Positions 36,022 through 47,687 of a DNA stretch of 64,000 nucleotides are shown one piece after another. A model generated the notes under the pieces. The model was not told the DNA's origin. It was given only the letters and a program-made list of their open reading frames with translations, and did not search any database. The DNA is taken from NCBI GenBank assembly GCA_014529385.2, contig CM043963.1, positions 109,472,912-109,536,911 on the forward strand, in the 5' to 3' direction. The translations under genes were made by a program, and so were the position numbers. Every line of letters starts with the position of its first letter. The first letter of the stretch is position 1. Source of the stretch: Adiantum capillus-veneris. Lineage: Eukaryota > Streptophyta > Polypodiopsida > Polypodiales > Pteridaceae.

Positions 36022-36335
36022 ACGCATACACACACACAAGGAGATGAAGAAGAAGAAGATGGAGATGGAGAAAGAGCACTCTTCAATTGCACAAATGAGA
36101 GAATGAGTGAATTTTAGGTTTAGTTGAATTTTATATGACCTCATCCCATTCACACTTGGGCACCCATGCTTAGCCAACTAATCCCTTGAATGTTCCAGTT
36201 AGAGTGCGCCTCTCATCAGCGATCACTCTTACCCTTTTCCTATTGGACCGACAAGCCTGGTATCTGACTCTACCAAGTAAATAATACAACGTCCGTCGTA
36301 GGTGATATGGTGTCTGTGAGCCGTGAGGGTTAACA
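35723..36335 (-). repeat. 3' LTR of B3
   Basis: Minus sense TGTTAACCCTCACGG ... CGCGCACA. Contains a (CT)n run at about 35951-36018, much longer than the GA run in B2. Confidence 0.93.
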
Positions 36336-36337
36336 TA

Positions 36338-36348
36338 CCCCCCTTCCT
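36338..36348 (-). other. Polypurine tract of B3
   Basis: Minus-strand AGGAAGGGGGG, identical to B2, two bases before the LTR. Confidence 0.85.
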
Positions 36349-37709
36349 GATGTAGATTCCGTCCTCGAAAGCTATTGAGTTGAAGCTCGTTTGTCGAGGT
36401 GGAAGAGCATTTGAGATGAATGTCTTTAGCCTTCTTCAGTCTGCAAAATCAAAAAACATTGGCACAGTAACTGCATTCTCATATAGAATTAAAAAGCATA
36501 TGCAGTTGTAGGCAGACAATGTGATTGGTAACAACTTTTAAACCATTTGTCAGCAATAAACATTAAATTGCAATATAATCAAATGCATAAACAGATCTAA
36601 AGGTAAAAAATGAAACAAGTCTGGGGTCGTTAATTTAACGGTCGAAAGGCACTAAAGATCGACTATTAATACCATGGGTAAGCTTCTTAATTTTCTCTGG
36701 TTAATTAAGTTGTTTAATCGCGAGAGCCAAGTATTTCATGTTCGAGAGCTGACTAGAGGCTATACCTAGAAGACCTTGTAGTTAAGCTACAATAAAAGGA
36801 ATTTCTCATGAAATCATCGCCTAACTGATTACCTTTTCTTTGACCCCCCAAAAGTCTTTTCTCATTGATTTACTTTTGATGTGTGTGCTTATTTTGTATG
36901 CCTTGGGTTTTTGCTTTTCAAGGAAAAGCGCCCACTCTGGGAACCTCTAGGGCTCTAGTACCATAGGCGATACATGTGAATGAAGTACCAAATCAAGCTG
37001 AGGTTTCTCTTCCAGCTTAAGATTTTACATTGTGGCACTTTGATTTTTTGTTTGTTCATTTTCAGCATTTTAATTTTGTAACTTTGGGGGGTCATATAAC
37101 ACTATTACACCTCCCCAGGCTCATCACACTAGTAAACTCCCTTTATAATACTTAAGCTAAAGGTCAATAGGGTCAAGCCCCCTAGAAAGCCCTGGTACAT
37201 TTCACACAATGCTGCCTAAATCGGATTAAGAACCTAAGTAACCATTGATTATTAGGAAGGCATTCCCCATGGTATTAAGAGAAGATCTCTAACACCTAAC
37301 TTGGTCAAACTACCTTAGTCGGACTGCTTGATTTTTAAACCTAGACAAGTGATTATGACAAAAAAATTACATTGAATTTAATGTTTGATACTTAACAAAA
37401 GCACTGAATATTATGCTACCAATCACAATTAAAGCAAACAAACATAGATGCAAAAAAGATAAGGGGCAATGGTAATGGACAAGAAACACCTGTTTGTGTT
37501 GATGATCGTGCTTGATTTGAAAAGTGAGTCAAGATAAAGATTCCATGAAGGTCCAAATCCTAACAACAGCAACACGCTCCTGTACACACTAAGAAACACA
37601 AGGAATACCTCTAGGAGGCACATCAGTGGGAAAAGGTACCAACACTTATTGAACACAACCAAAAAACATAAGGAACCCTAACCTAATTATTTGCACTCCC
37701 CCTAGAGAG
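36349..37709 (-). other. 3' untranslated region of B3
   Basis: Collinear with B2 23240-24597 throughout, including the ATATGACCCCCCAAAGTTAC block. No gene recognised. Confidence 0.65.
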
Positions 37710-38123
37710 TCAAGGGAATAGGATATTGTAGAGATTGGGGGGAAACCCTAAGGCTAAACCTCTATCCTCGTCGAGAAAATAAACAAAGTCATCATAAATG
37801 AGATCATATGTGCCATCTGTGTAGTCATGTAAATCTTCTTCTTCATCATAGGTACCCATGTTCACTAAGAAGGTCACTAGACTCCTATAGTCATCTGAGT
37901 CAAAAGGGTAGGCTTGTGCAATGGGAGAAACGCTCTCTACTAAGTATGGACAGTCGTGGTCAAGAGACGTATCAACCACTCTAACTCCTCAAAATTCCTC
38001 TCACATACCTACCAAATCCCATTCACATGCAAGCATCGGAAAGACCAAGTGAAACATTTGTGAAAAATAACGAGGGTACCTCTCACCCAAGGCAGGAGTG
38101 GATGACTCTAGCATACTAGCCAT
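37710..38123 (-). pseudogene. B3 ORFx, frameshifted
   Basis: The start codon, the N-terminal 40 residues and the C-terminal 90 residues (YLVESVSPIAQAYPF, DEDRGLALGFPPNLYNILFP) match B2 ORFx. An 8-bp loss near 38008 followed by a 1-bp loss near 37950 takes about 20 codons out of frame and then restores it. The same stop codon is used. The persistence of the two ends in a copy that has lost its pol gene shows that ORFx belongs to the family. Confidence 0.65.
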
Positions 38124-38209
38124 ATATGTACACGCAAATAGATGATGGTTAGAGTGCAAATATTACAAGGGTCGTGTTCTTGTGAGTAATGTGTTTTTAT
38201 GATTTTTTG

Positions 38210-39022
38210 TTATGGTTCTTGCTCTTTTACTTTTTTATCTTGTTTTTGTGAGTATAAGGCTTTATATATACATTCCCTACGATTGGAGATTAAGAGGTCA
38301 GGGAGGAAGGTTGAGAGGGAAGCAAGTGAATGATGGATGTCAGCAAACACTCCCCCCTTCCTTGGGTAGATCATACCTTTTGGAATGATGTCGTCACCTT
38401 TTGAAACCAATTGTTCCAAGTTGTTATGGGTCAAGGCTTTAACCAATAGTTTTCGACCGCCCTATGCATTTCATCTAGTTGCAAGGGTCGTAAGGTACTC
38501 TCCCATGATTTTATTTGCAACATTGTTGTAGGTGGTGAACTTACAACGGGGGGTGCAAACTCTTTCTTGCTTGTATGGATATGTACAATGGTAGGTGGAG
38601 GTTGTGTCGAAGCTTCTATTTCTGTATAGGAACTACATGAAGAGCAAGAAACTTCATCTGATTTCCCTGTTCCTGAGCTAGGTGGAACAAATCGTCTTTT
38701 CTTCGGTACCCAAACTAGCTCTGGAGCGGGTGTGTAGCATTCTATAATATTTTTCTTTCCACGATCGTTGATTCGTTTCGGAGCTACAGGATTGGGCTCA
38801 CATGTGTCCGGTGACAAGTAAGAGCACAATCTACCTTTTGGCACCCAGATTTGATAATTTCCTTGATAGTAGCCTTGGGATTCTAATAGTTTTTTAGGAA
38901 TCCAATGCCACGTTTCGTTACATTTCTTGGAGTGAGTGGGACGTTTCTTACAAGGCTTCTATTTTTTAGCACTAGTTAAGGTCGCTAAAGATGCTTTAGG
39001 GACCCACTTGTATGTTTTCTTT
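38210..39022 (-). pseudogene. B3 pol C-terminal tail and small ORF
   Basis: Fused to the protease region by the internal deletion. It has the four tryptophan motifs: TYKWVPKA, WHWIPKKLLES, QIWVPKGRL and LVWVPKKRRFVPP, then IKSWESTLRPLQLDE, as in B2. One TAG lies near 38962. The following small frame (38446-38210) is open but starts TTG rather than ATG. Function unknown; probably disordered apart from the motifs. Confidence 0.65.
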
Positions 39023-39776
39023 GCTATATTAGGATGAGTCTTGTCAAAGCTACATGCATTGCTTCTAGCATATTTAAGGGTACGGGCATTTCATCCCCCT
39101 CAGGTGTTACCCAGGTCGTCCCTCTATTTCCCCAAGTGTATATGGTTGTTGCTAGGTGGACCCAATCCACATTGTCTAACTCAATCATCCCAGGTAGTAC
39201 GTCCATATAAGGAGAATCTTTCCCAACATCAGTGTCCGCTTTACACGTGTAACAATATTGCAATGGGGCCGAGTGAACTATGGTGTCAGATCTATGATCA
39301 ATTATAAACCTGTTTCCTAGAGGATGCGCTCGACCAGTTACAAGATCCACTCTAATGACAGAATCTTGGAACTGTAGGTAAACATGGTTTTTAGACCAGT
39401 CATGCACCATTTTTGCTTCCCTCATAAAAGGACGTCCTAAGATCATCTCCGATGCCATAGTATGTTTGGAGAAATCCATAACAATGAAGGTAATCCTTAT
39501 TTTATGTCCAAAGACCTTGATCTTGAGATCTTCTAGGATCCTAATAGGTTTAACAATAGACCCATTGGCCATCTTCACTACTATGGTTGTGGTCGCAAGG
39601 TGAGGTCTTCCCATAGTTTTCGAGCAATTTTTAGTCACAATGCTAACCCCAGCGCCACCATCAAGGATTCCCTTCACAGTTAATCCCTTAGTAGTGATTG
39701 GTATGGTTGCATTGGATTCATCACCCTCAAAGTATTGTGCCAACTTGTTAACAGGTATTTCTAACAAGGTTCTCAT
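39023..39776 (-). pseudogene. B3 first retropepsin-like domain (DGG form)
   Basis: Reads IPVNKLAQYFEGDESNATIP, then GILDGGAGVSIVTKN, MILGRPFMREAKMVHDWSK and YLQFQDSVIRVDLV. The frame is open for 250 codons, so the Asp-Gly-Gly (codons at 39662-39654) is not obviously part of a decayed stretch. Homologous plant gypsy proteases have Asp-Ser-Gly or Asp-Thr-Gly here. The frame ends shortly after the deletion junction (EAMHVALTRLILI). Confidence 0.8.
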
Positions 39777-39837
39777 GTAGGTTGGGTTGTGGGTCTAAGT
39801 GTTCCTCTTCTATTCGCATCTCCCCAGCTCCATCCAT

Positions 39838-42800
39838 CTATGCAAATTGTGGTAGCCCAAACTTTAGTTCTCCATTGAGGAAGGCTCGAAGAGCTGAGAC
39901 TAGCTCAGGGTCTTTATATACTTTGGACATGATGGTGGTTCTAACTTCTGAAGACATGAAATCCATCAATTTGGCAATGTTTAACGGCACCTTTTGGACT
40001 TCAGTCCCTTGACGTGGGGAAGATGGGATCTCCATTTCTTCGATAGGATCAAGTAGTCCCTCTGTAAACATTCTTTCCATCAAGAAGTGAGTACGCCCAC
40101 TTTCCTATGACTTTAAGTCACTTTCTTCTTGGATGACACTAGGTATGGCTAAGGGTCTATGGACTTGGTGAGGTTGGTGTTGCATAGGGAAGACGGTGTC
40201 TATAATCTGGATCTGCCTAGGTGCTGGTTCTAGATCCCTTTGGGTATCTTCTACCAAACTCCTTAATTGTTTGACTCGCTCAATCTCCTCTGTAGGGCTT
40301 GGATAAGTTCCTATCTTCTTCTTGGATCCTGGCCATTGTGGCTCATGAAGATCTTCCTTGTTGGTTTCTATCTTAGTGGTCGTTTTGGTTTCCATGGTTT
40401 CTCCTGAATCAGAATCCTCTTCAACGTCATTCATATATACGGGGTTGTCACCAGTCCCTATGTTGGTATTTGAATTGGGGTCTGACTTCGCTGCTTTTTG
40501 CGATCTCTTTCTTCGTGTTTTCTTCTTTTTCTGAGATTGGGCAATTGATGCCGTGTCTCTTTCCTCAAGAATATAATTTTGTTTTTGGAGCATCGATCGT
40601 GTGAGTACGTTTATCGATACCATAGGTGTACTTTGTGATGGCTCCTCGGTAACTTCAATCAAATTTAATGGCATGATCTTCGATGCATTTGGATTATTTG
40701 GACATTGGGCAATCAAATGATCTATGCCACATCGATTACACATGAGTATCGGCATTGTAGACGTGCTCGCTTGATTGGTTTGCATTAGTGTGGCGTTCTT
40801 TTGTAGCCTAATAGGACACTCGGCTACACGATGTGGACCTCCACACTCATAGCATTGAAGAGGTGGTCTTTTAGCAGTGTAATTGATATTTTGGCCTCTT
40901 GCCGCAAGAGCAGCTACTTGATATACAGGTTTGACTTGTCCCCAATAGTCTTCCATGTAGTATTGTGGACTTTCTTCAAGCACAACCATCCCATAGGCAA
41001 TATTAGGATCTATATCTTCCTCACAGCCTTCCAAACAAGCAATAGATGACTCACAACCCACTTGATTCACAAAAGTGATTCTCGGATGTGGTGGTTGCGG
41101 TCCTAGCACTGGAGGTGGTAAGGGTGTTGTTTGAACAACATTTTGGGCCCTAGGGACCATGTGTTGTGCTATTTGTTCAAGAGGTGGGGCCGGCATCAAT
41201 GCAGGCACTCGAGGTGTGTCTGTCCATAGGTTGGTCTATTGGCCATTGCGCGCTTAAATACTATGCAATCCTTAGCTTGATGACTATACCTCCCATAGGC
41301 ATTGCAATTCCCATTGAATTTTACTCTAAAAGTAGGGCATTCAATGGTACTATGCGGTCCATAGCATATTGAGCACCATTGTTGCTCCCTTCTTGGATAC
41401 ATATGATTGTTTTACGGAGCACGATTGTGTCTAAGACTCTCTTGAATAGCCTTGGTGAGATCTACTAAAGTCATCTTAGATATCTTTGGATCCTTAGCAA
41501 TAGGCTTTAGGGTCATTGGTTGATGCCCCGATGCTTGTGAGCTAATAGATTTAGACTCAACAGACACTCTTTCTCCTTGAATCATTAAATTATCCTCCAA
41601 TGGATCGCATTGGTGGTGACTGCTTCCCAAGTGGTGATACCTCTAATGACTAAGCCATTGTAGATATCCTCATGTTGTAATCCCCTAATGAATCTATCAA
41701 GCAATTGGTTATTGTTGAAGCGCTCATTTGGATTACATCGAGAATTCAAATGCTTCAAGCAACTAATAAAGTCTCTCACCGACTCTCCTTCCTCTCGTTG
41801 GGCTTTCTGGAGCTGAGAGGCTACACCCCAAAGCACTCCCTCTCGTATGTATTCTTTTAAGAACAGTCTCCTAAGAGTAGGGTAAAAATCGTTTTTTCTT
41901 CCACCCTTAGGGTTCTATACCAATCCCCAACCTTTCCACTTAAGGTTAGGCTTAAAGCATTGCTCTTATGTAGGCCATTGTGTTCTCCTAGAGAATCGCA
42001 TATTTGTTCAAACACTTTGATATGCTTTGTCACATCCCCATCTCCACTAAATTTTTGTATGAGCTTGGCTATTTTGTATTGCCTTACTTCTAGGCTCTCT
42101 ATCAGGCGCGTTACGCATATTCTTAGCAATTGATCGACCGATAGCTTGAGCAAATGTTGCCAAGTCACCTAAGTGAGCACGCACCGTGGGTGGAGGTGCT
42201 CGAGAGACTACATGTGGAGTAGGTATTGGCATTGGGTTTGGCGCATAGGAAGCCCTTGGGTTCCACGTTGGGTACGATGTTGTGCCATGTGGTGGTCCAT
42301 AGTTCATATGTGTGGCCCTAGGCATAGCAGACGTCGGATGTGACATGTTAATGCTAGCCGGTATAGTCCCATGGAAATAAGAACTTGGGTGTGGTGGTTG
42401 TGGAGCATAGGTAGTTGAAACAATGGGAGGGGTAGGGACTACATGAGTACGAGGACCCATGGGTGTATACGATTGGTACACACTTGTAGGTATTGTTGCA
42501 GGCATTGAGCTACCATGTAGCAGTGCTTTACTAACAAATGAGATCCATGGTGTGTTTCTTGGCATGCCCATCATTGGGGTAGGCATAGTAGTCGTGGTGT
42601 CATCAAGGGAAAGATGAGCTAAACTTGGAAAGGAAAAGCTATCACTTGTGGGCTCAGATTGCACTGAGACCCCTGGCGAAACAACATATGGACGATCCAT
42701 CGAACTTACCGAGGGAGTTTCCATTTGCGATAAGGTCGGTTGTTTAGCCTTTCCTGTATCCAAGAATCTCATGAGACCCATTGAAGGCATGTTGATCCCC

Positions 42801-43693
42801 TTTTTTTGTCTCTCTAACTCAATGACCCTATGGATGACCTCACAAACTCTTTGTTGTTGATCCTCCACACTAGTAGCACCCATTGTGGATTGTAGGATAT
42901 CTAACCAACCCACGTGATAGGTGTGACCTGTGTATAGGTCGGTCAGAGTTTCCGTTTGTAGTTCGTACTCCCAGTTCTCATTTAAGAACACTCCATCTAG
43001 GATTGAGGTGCTAGGGGTGTCCTTTGAGCTAGATGCAATGTTGCTTTCTAGGGGTTGGCCCTTAGCGGTTGCTAAGTCAGGAGCACTCGATTGCTCTCTT
43101 AGCAAGGATATTGACATAGGGGCTTTCACTTTTAACTCTCTTCGTTGTTCCGCCTTGCGTAAGCTCTCGATTTCCTTTTCCTTTGCTGCAAGGATATATC
43201 GCCCAACCTCTTGCACTTCTGCAAGGCTTCTACCATCGGGTAATATGACCTCGGAGGGAAATAACTCAAAAGAGTCAGGAGGTGCAGTGAATGAAGTATT
43301 CACGTGCACATTCTCTAAGGGTATAGGGTCTACGTTGGTCACGAATGGAGAATTTACTTCCCCACCTCCCTCATTTACATCATTAGCTCCATGTTCGGAG
43401 CGAGTGGCTCTACTAAAGGTTTCCTTCAGGCGGCTAAGCACGCTCGACACGGACCGCGGGCCCATGGCATGCATGTCTTGGCTTGAGCTATCGGGATTAG
43501 GCATTGGAAAACCCTCCATGACGTCGTAGTCAGAGGAAGAGTCTATAGCCGCTATGTTTGGGTCTTGGTTTGTACTACCTTGGGTCCCCGTCGAGGGCCC
43601 GGAACCTAAAGTAGGTGGATATTGAGAACTCGCCTAAGTCGAAATTCTCTCTAGTTGCTCCATCTCTAGCACACAACCAGAGCGCAGATGCAT
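39838..43693 (-). pseudogene. B3 gag and nucleocapsid, frameshifted
   Basis: Start at ATG 43693 (MHLRSGCVLE), with one TAG near 43635. It then stays open to about 42050 (acidic/Pro-rich part), followed by frameshifts near 42080, 41840 and 41620 through the capsid (KHIKVFEQICDSLGEHN, LSGKVGDWYRTL). The knuckles are at about 41375 (CSICYGPHSTIEC), 41310 (CNAYGRYSHQAKDC, second Cys mutated to Tyr), 40853 (CYECGGPHRVAEC) and 40744 (CNRCGIDHLIAQC). The basic KKKKTRRKRSQKAAK is kept near 40520. It provides the CGA codons that show two B2 stops are new mutations. Confidence 0.8.
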
Positions 43694-44205
43694 GTGCCTT
43701 TGGCACCCTACAAGCGTCAGCGAATAACCTCGAAGTTTAACCGCTTACCTTTTTTAAGCGTCCGTTTTTACTCGTGTTTTTTACGTTTTTAATGTTTGAT
43801 TTTTTTTATTAAAGTGTGTGATAGCTCGAAATGAGCGTATCACTTAGAGGGTCGTTGGGTGCTTTACAACACAATATTCAGGCATCTGAAGTTCCGTTGG
43901 TCCTCAAAAAATCGATTTTTAGCTACGTGTGAAGCTAAAATTTGTAATTTTAAAAAGCGACTGAGGCCTAAGCTTGAGCGTGAGCTTGGGCTTGGGTCAA
44001 GGAGATATTCCCGATCCCGGTCCTACCTTAAAAAAATTTTGTTATTTTTTTAAGATTTATTTTTTTAAAGGATAAGGTCGTCGCGGCTTGCACGAGAGCA
44101 CACACACACTCTATCTACCTACTTCTAACTAATACACCTACTATTACACACTAACACACTCCATTAGCTCTCACAGATCTACTTCCTACTTACTGTACAC
44201 AGAAA

Positions 44206-44330
44206 ACTAACAACCTTAATACACAGAGAATAAACACAGTACCTTTGAAAACTCCATTAACAAAGAAAACTAACAACCTTAATACAAAGAGAATAAACAC
44301 AGTACCTTTGAAAACTCCATTAACAAAAAA
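44206..44330 (-). repeat. B3 leader tandem repeat, two units of about 65 bp
   Basis: AAAACTAACAACCTTAATAC occurs at about 44203 and 44267, with the following GAGAATAAACACAGTACC also repeated. It differs from the B2 leader repeat. Confidence 0.7.
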
Positions 44331-44445
44331 AAAAACCCAGTATAACACAAAATCCTTCTTCTCAACACACACACCCTCCTTCCTTACCTTTCCTACAATT
44401 GAAATTGCACCACACAAAGTGCCATTCAAGCTTAGTGTATGGCAT

Positions 44446-44463
44446 TCCCCGGCAACGGCGCCA
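44446..44463 (-). other. Primer binding site of B3
   Basis: Minus-strand TGGCGCCGTTGCCGGGGA, the exact complement of the plant tRNA-Asp 3' end, four bases after the LTR. Confidence 0.92.
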
Positions 44464-44467
44464 AAAA

Positions 44468-44726
44468 TATGCGCGTATGTCGCACGTGTCAATGCAAGGA
44501 ACTTGCCAATACACGGTGTGCGAGCCACAAATGGCTCCAAGCACACAACAAGCCTAAACTAGTAAGCTCAAAGATGGCGATGGTGTGTCACTCACCGCTC
44601 TACGCTTACTTCGTGGAGGATTCCTCGCCGCGAAGAAGAGAGAGATGCCGCTACGCCGCGCTCAACCGCCTCGCCGCCGTCGTGCCGCCGCAATGCTCGA
44701 TCACACAAATCTCTCTTCTCTCTCTC

Positions 44727-44776
<50 letters not shown>

Positions 44777-45090
44777 GCATACACACACACACAATTAGAT
44801 GAAGAAGAAGAAGATGGAGATGGAGCAAGAGCACTCTTCAATTGCACAAATGAGAGAATGAGTGAATTTTAGGTTTAGTTGACTTTTATATGAGCTCGCC
44901 CCATTCACACTTGGGCGCCCATGCTTAGCCAACTAATCCCTTGAATGTTCCAGTTAGAGTGCGCCTCTCATCGGCGATCACTCTTACCCTTTTCCTATTG
45001 GACCGACAAGCTCGGTACCTGACTCTACCAAGTAAATAATACAACGTCCGTCGTAGGTGATATGGTGTCTATGAGTCGTGAGGGTTAACA
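44468..45090 (-). repeat. 5' LTR of B3
   Basis: Minus sense TGTTAACCCTCACGACTC ... GCGCATA; the last dinucleotide CA has become TA. Contains a (CT)n run at about 44716-44774. Confidence 0.92.
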
Positions 45091-45095
45091 CTATG

Positions 45096-46501
45096 GTCAT
45101 CAATGATACCATATTTTTCGACCATCGAGGTATCATATCAACGGAGAACAGATATACATCTAGTAGATCATCGTCTACTCCTTTAGGTGGTTCTCGTGAA
45201 ACAATCCTTGACAAATGATCTGCTCTTTTATGAGTAGTGCCCTTTTTTACAACTACAGTGAAATCATTCCAGAAGAATGATGAATCATCTCACTATTCTT
45301 CCTGTGTTGCATGGCTTATTGACCAAGTACAATAAGGCTTGGTGTTCCACAAAGAATACAAATTTGTTTGCTAATAGGTAATGTCTATACTTTTTTACAA
45401 CATAGATCATTCCTAATCCTTCCCTTTATGTGGTGGTATAATTCTTTTTTGCCATGTTCAAATGTCGGCTAGCATAAGAAATAGGAAAATCAATTTTCCC
45501 GTGTCCTGGTTGAGCTAGTATACATCCGATGGCAAGATTGGAAGCATCTACATGTATGTGGAATATCTTATTCCAATCTAGTGCTTTCAATATTGGAGCT
45601 GAGGTGAGAGCTTGCTTAAGCTTCATGAAGGATTCTTCACACTCATCAGTCCATTCAAAGTGTGTAATCAAGCTATACATGGGTTTTGCAATTATAGCGT
45701 ACATGTAAATGAACCATCTGTAATATCCACAATGTCCCATGAAGGCTTGAACCCCTTTGACTGTTGTTTTTCTAGACAAATTAGCAATAACATGAATTTT
45801 GTCCATATCAGTAGCTATGCCATTTTTAGACACTATACGTCCAAGAATTTTTCTTTGTCTATCCATAAATGTGCACTTTTCAGGATTTAAGTAAATCCAA
45901 TAAAGTTACATTTTTCGAATACCTTGTTGAGGTGTTCGAAATGATCAACCTAGATTGATGAATGTACGCATAGATCATCCATGTATACTTCTAAGAAATT
46001 CCTAAGATATTCTTTAAAAGCATGGCTCATCAATCTTTGAAAGGTGACAAGAGCATTAGTTAACCCAAAAGGCATAACCCGATAGGCAAAAATACCCCAT
46101 TCCATTGCAAAGATAGTTTTATGCTGATCTTTTGAGTCAACCAAAAGTTGATTGTATCCCGAAAGCCATCTAAAAAGTTGTAAGCTTCTTTACCTGCAAC
46201 TCGTTCTAAAACATGCTCAGTGAGATAGGAAGGGGAAAGTTGTCTCTAATGTAGCTGCATTCACTTTCTTGAGGTTGATACACACCTGTAGTTTTTCATT
46301 TTTCTTGGGTACTACCACAATTGGAGACATCCAATCTGTGTGCTCAATTTCATAAATGAATTCGGATTCCTTTAGTTTTTCAATCTCTTCTTTGATCTTT
46401 CTAGCAAATGTTTCATTATATGTGTATGTCCTTTGTCTACTTGGTTTCACATCGTCTCTCATGGGTAGGGTATGTTGACAGATCCTTATAAGACCAAGCA
46501 A
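45096..46501 (-). pseudogene. C reverse transcriptase and RNase H
   Basis: Minus strand. 46501-46217 reads KIKEEIEKLKESEFIYEIEH, WMSPIVVVPKKNEKLQVCIN; 46144-45950 reads FAYRVMPFGLTNALVTFQRL and the catalytic YMDD (EVYMDDLCVHSS); 45866-45426 reads GYYRWFIYMYAIIAKPMY, then the RNase H start HIHVDASNLAIGCILAQPGH. The end of RNase H, around SRIVSREPPKGVDDDLLDV and RWSKNMVSL, runs to the B3 insertion at 45095. Frameshifts near 46200, 45900 and 45420 break the frame. The primer-grip segment missing from B2 is present here. Confidence 0.82.
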
Positions 46502-46616
46502 AGATATCTCGGTATTCTTTTAGTAAGGTTAACAAAAGCTCTTCTTCTTCTTCTATCAGGTCATTTGCAATGTAAGCAGGTCTAGGCTCTTCCCCTGGCT
46601 TGGCTAGATCTATCTT

Positions 46617-47521
46617 TTATGCATTTTCACCATAGGACTTGCCTTGTTTTCGTAGTTCCTTGACAGGTTGTTCGACTATGATTTTCCGATCTTGGATAGT
46701 ATATTTCTTGTAATGGGAGTCTTCAATATGAAGGGTTGAAATCATTTGTATGGGAATTATGTCATTGCCATCCTCATTACAAAATTGAGTAGGCATAGAC
46801 GTGTTTACACATACATCCATTGTTGCTAAGATTAAGTCCACTCAAATGGTTCAAACAAATGCTCGGGAAAGGGTTTGGGTATATAGGCTTCATCTGTGCA
46901 ATCCCTTTCTAAGGTACATTCTTCTGTTTTTAAGCTCCCGTTTTCTGAAGCTCCACACATCCAAATAGGAGTGTCTTTGTTCAACCAAGATGGAAGCTTA
47001 GTTTCAGCCAAAGAGACTGAATCAAACTCTTGTATGGGCGTTTTCATGACATCTCTATAAGTGTGATCTTTTAAATTAACCCTTGTTATTGATCCCACTT
47101 GCTTCAAGTATAGATAACTGTTTCCCCAATCCTGGATGAGTTGTACTTGTCACATGAAAGGTCTTCCCAATATGATTTCGTAATGGAGTTTCTTTCCAAA
47201 GCCTACTATGGAAAAAGTGTGTTAATATTCAATCCCACAGGAATTAACTATCACTTTTTCAATGAGTCCTAAGGGTCTTTCGATATATCCATCAGCCAAT
47301 TGCAATTTCATTTGAGTTTGTCTAATGGCTGGTTGTCCCCAGGATTCCCATACTGCTTTCGTGGCCATGGCTATGCCTACCCCACTATCAAGTATTGCCA
47401 TGGTTTCTATATCATTATACCTCACTAGAAGGGTCGTGTTTCCTTCTTCCCCTTCGTAGTATTCTCTGACTTTGTTCATTGGAACATATCGAATCTCTTT
47501 GTTATCCATTTCATGTTTCAA
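46617..47521 (-). pseudogene. C protease (DSG) and linker
   Basis: The minus frame 47521-47222 reads VPMNKVREYYEGEEGNTTLL, then ETMAILDSGVGIAMATKAVW, with a canonical Asp-Ser-Gly, and QLADGYIERPLGLIEKV. This is the retropepsin domain of C and is a useful contrast to the Asp-Gly-Gly of family B. The distal half (about 47220-47130, with the GRPF-like turn) is out of frame. An acidic linker follows in two frames (47107-46832, 46841-46617). Confidence 0.75.
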
Positions 47522-47687
47522 TTATCCCAAAAAAAATTGCAATTAGCCCTGTTATTCCCACCTTCTCTAGAGTTTTCTATAGATCATTCCATAAATATGG
47601 CCTGATTTTCAACGGTTCTCCTAAAGTAAGAGTGCATTGGATGGGTGTAGACATGATTGAATGAATGTTGTTTACTTCTAGGGTCTG

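Larger units (their letters stand above)
35723..45090 (-). mobile_element. B3: internally deleted 9.4-kb family B element
   Basis: The LTRs are 613 bp (35723-36335) and 623 bp (44468-45090). The 5-bp duplication CTATG is perfect. It has an intact primer site and polypurine tract. It keeps the leader, gag, first protease, WVPK tail, small ORF, ORFx and 3' UTR. It lacks the B2-equivalent of about 17755-21895 (rest of linker, RT, RNase H, integrase and second protease), with the junction near 39022. It is therefore non-autonomous. It inserted into element C between RNase H and integrase. Confidence 0.93.
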
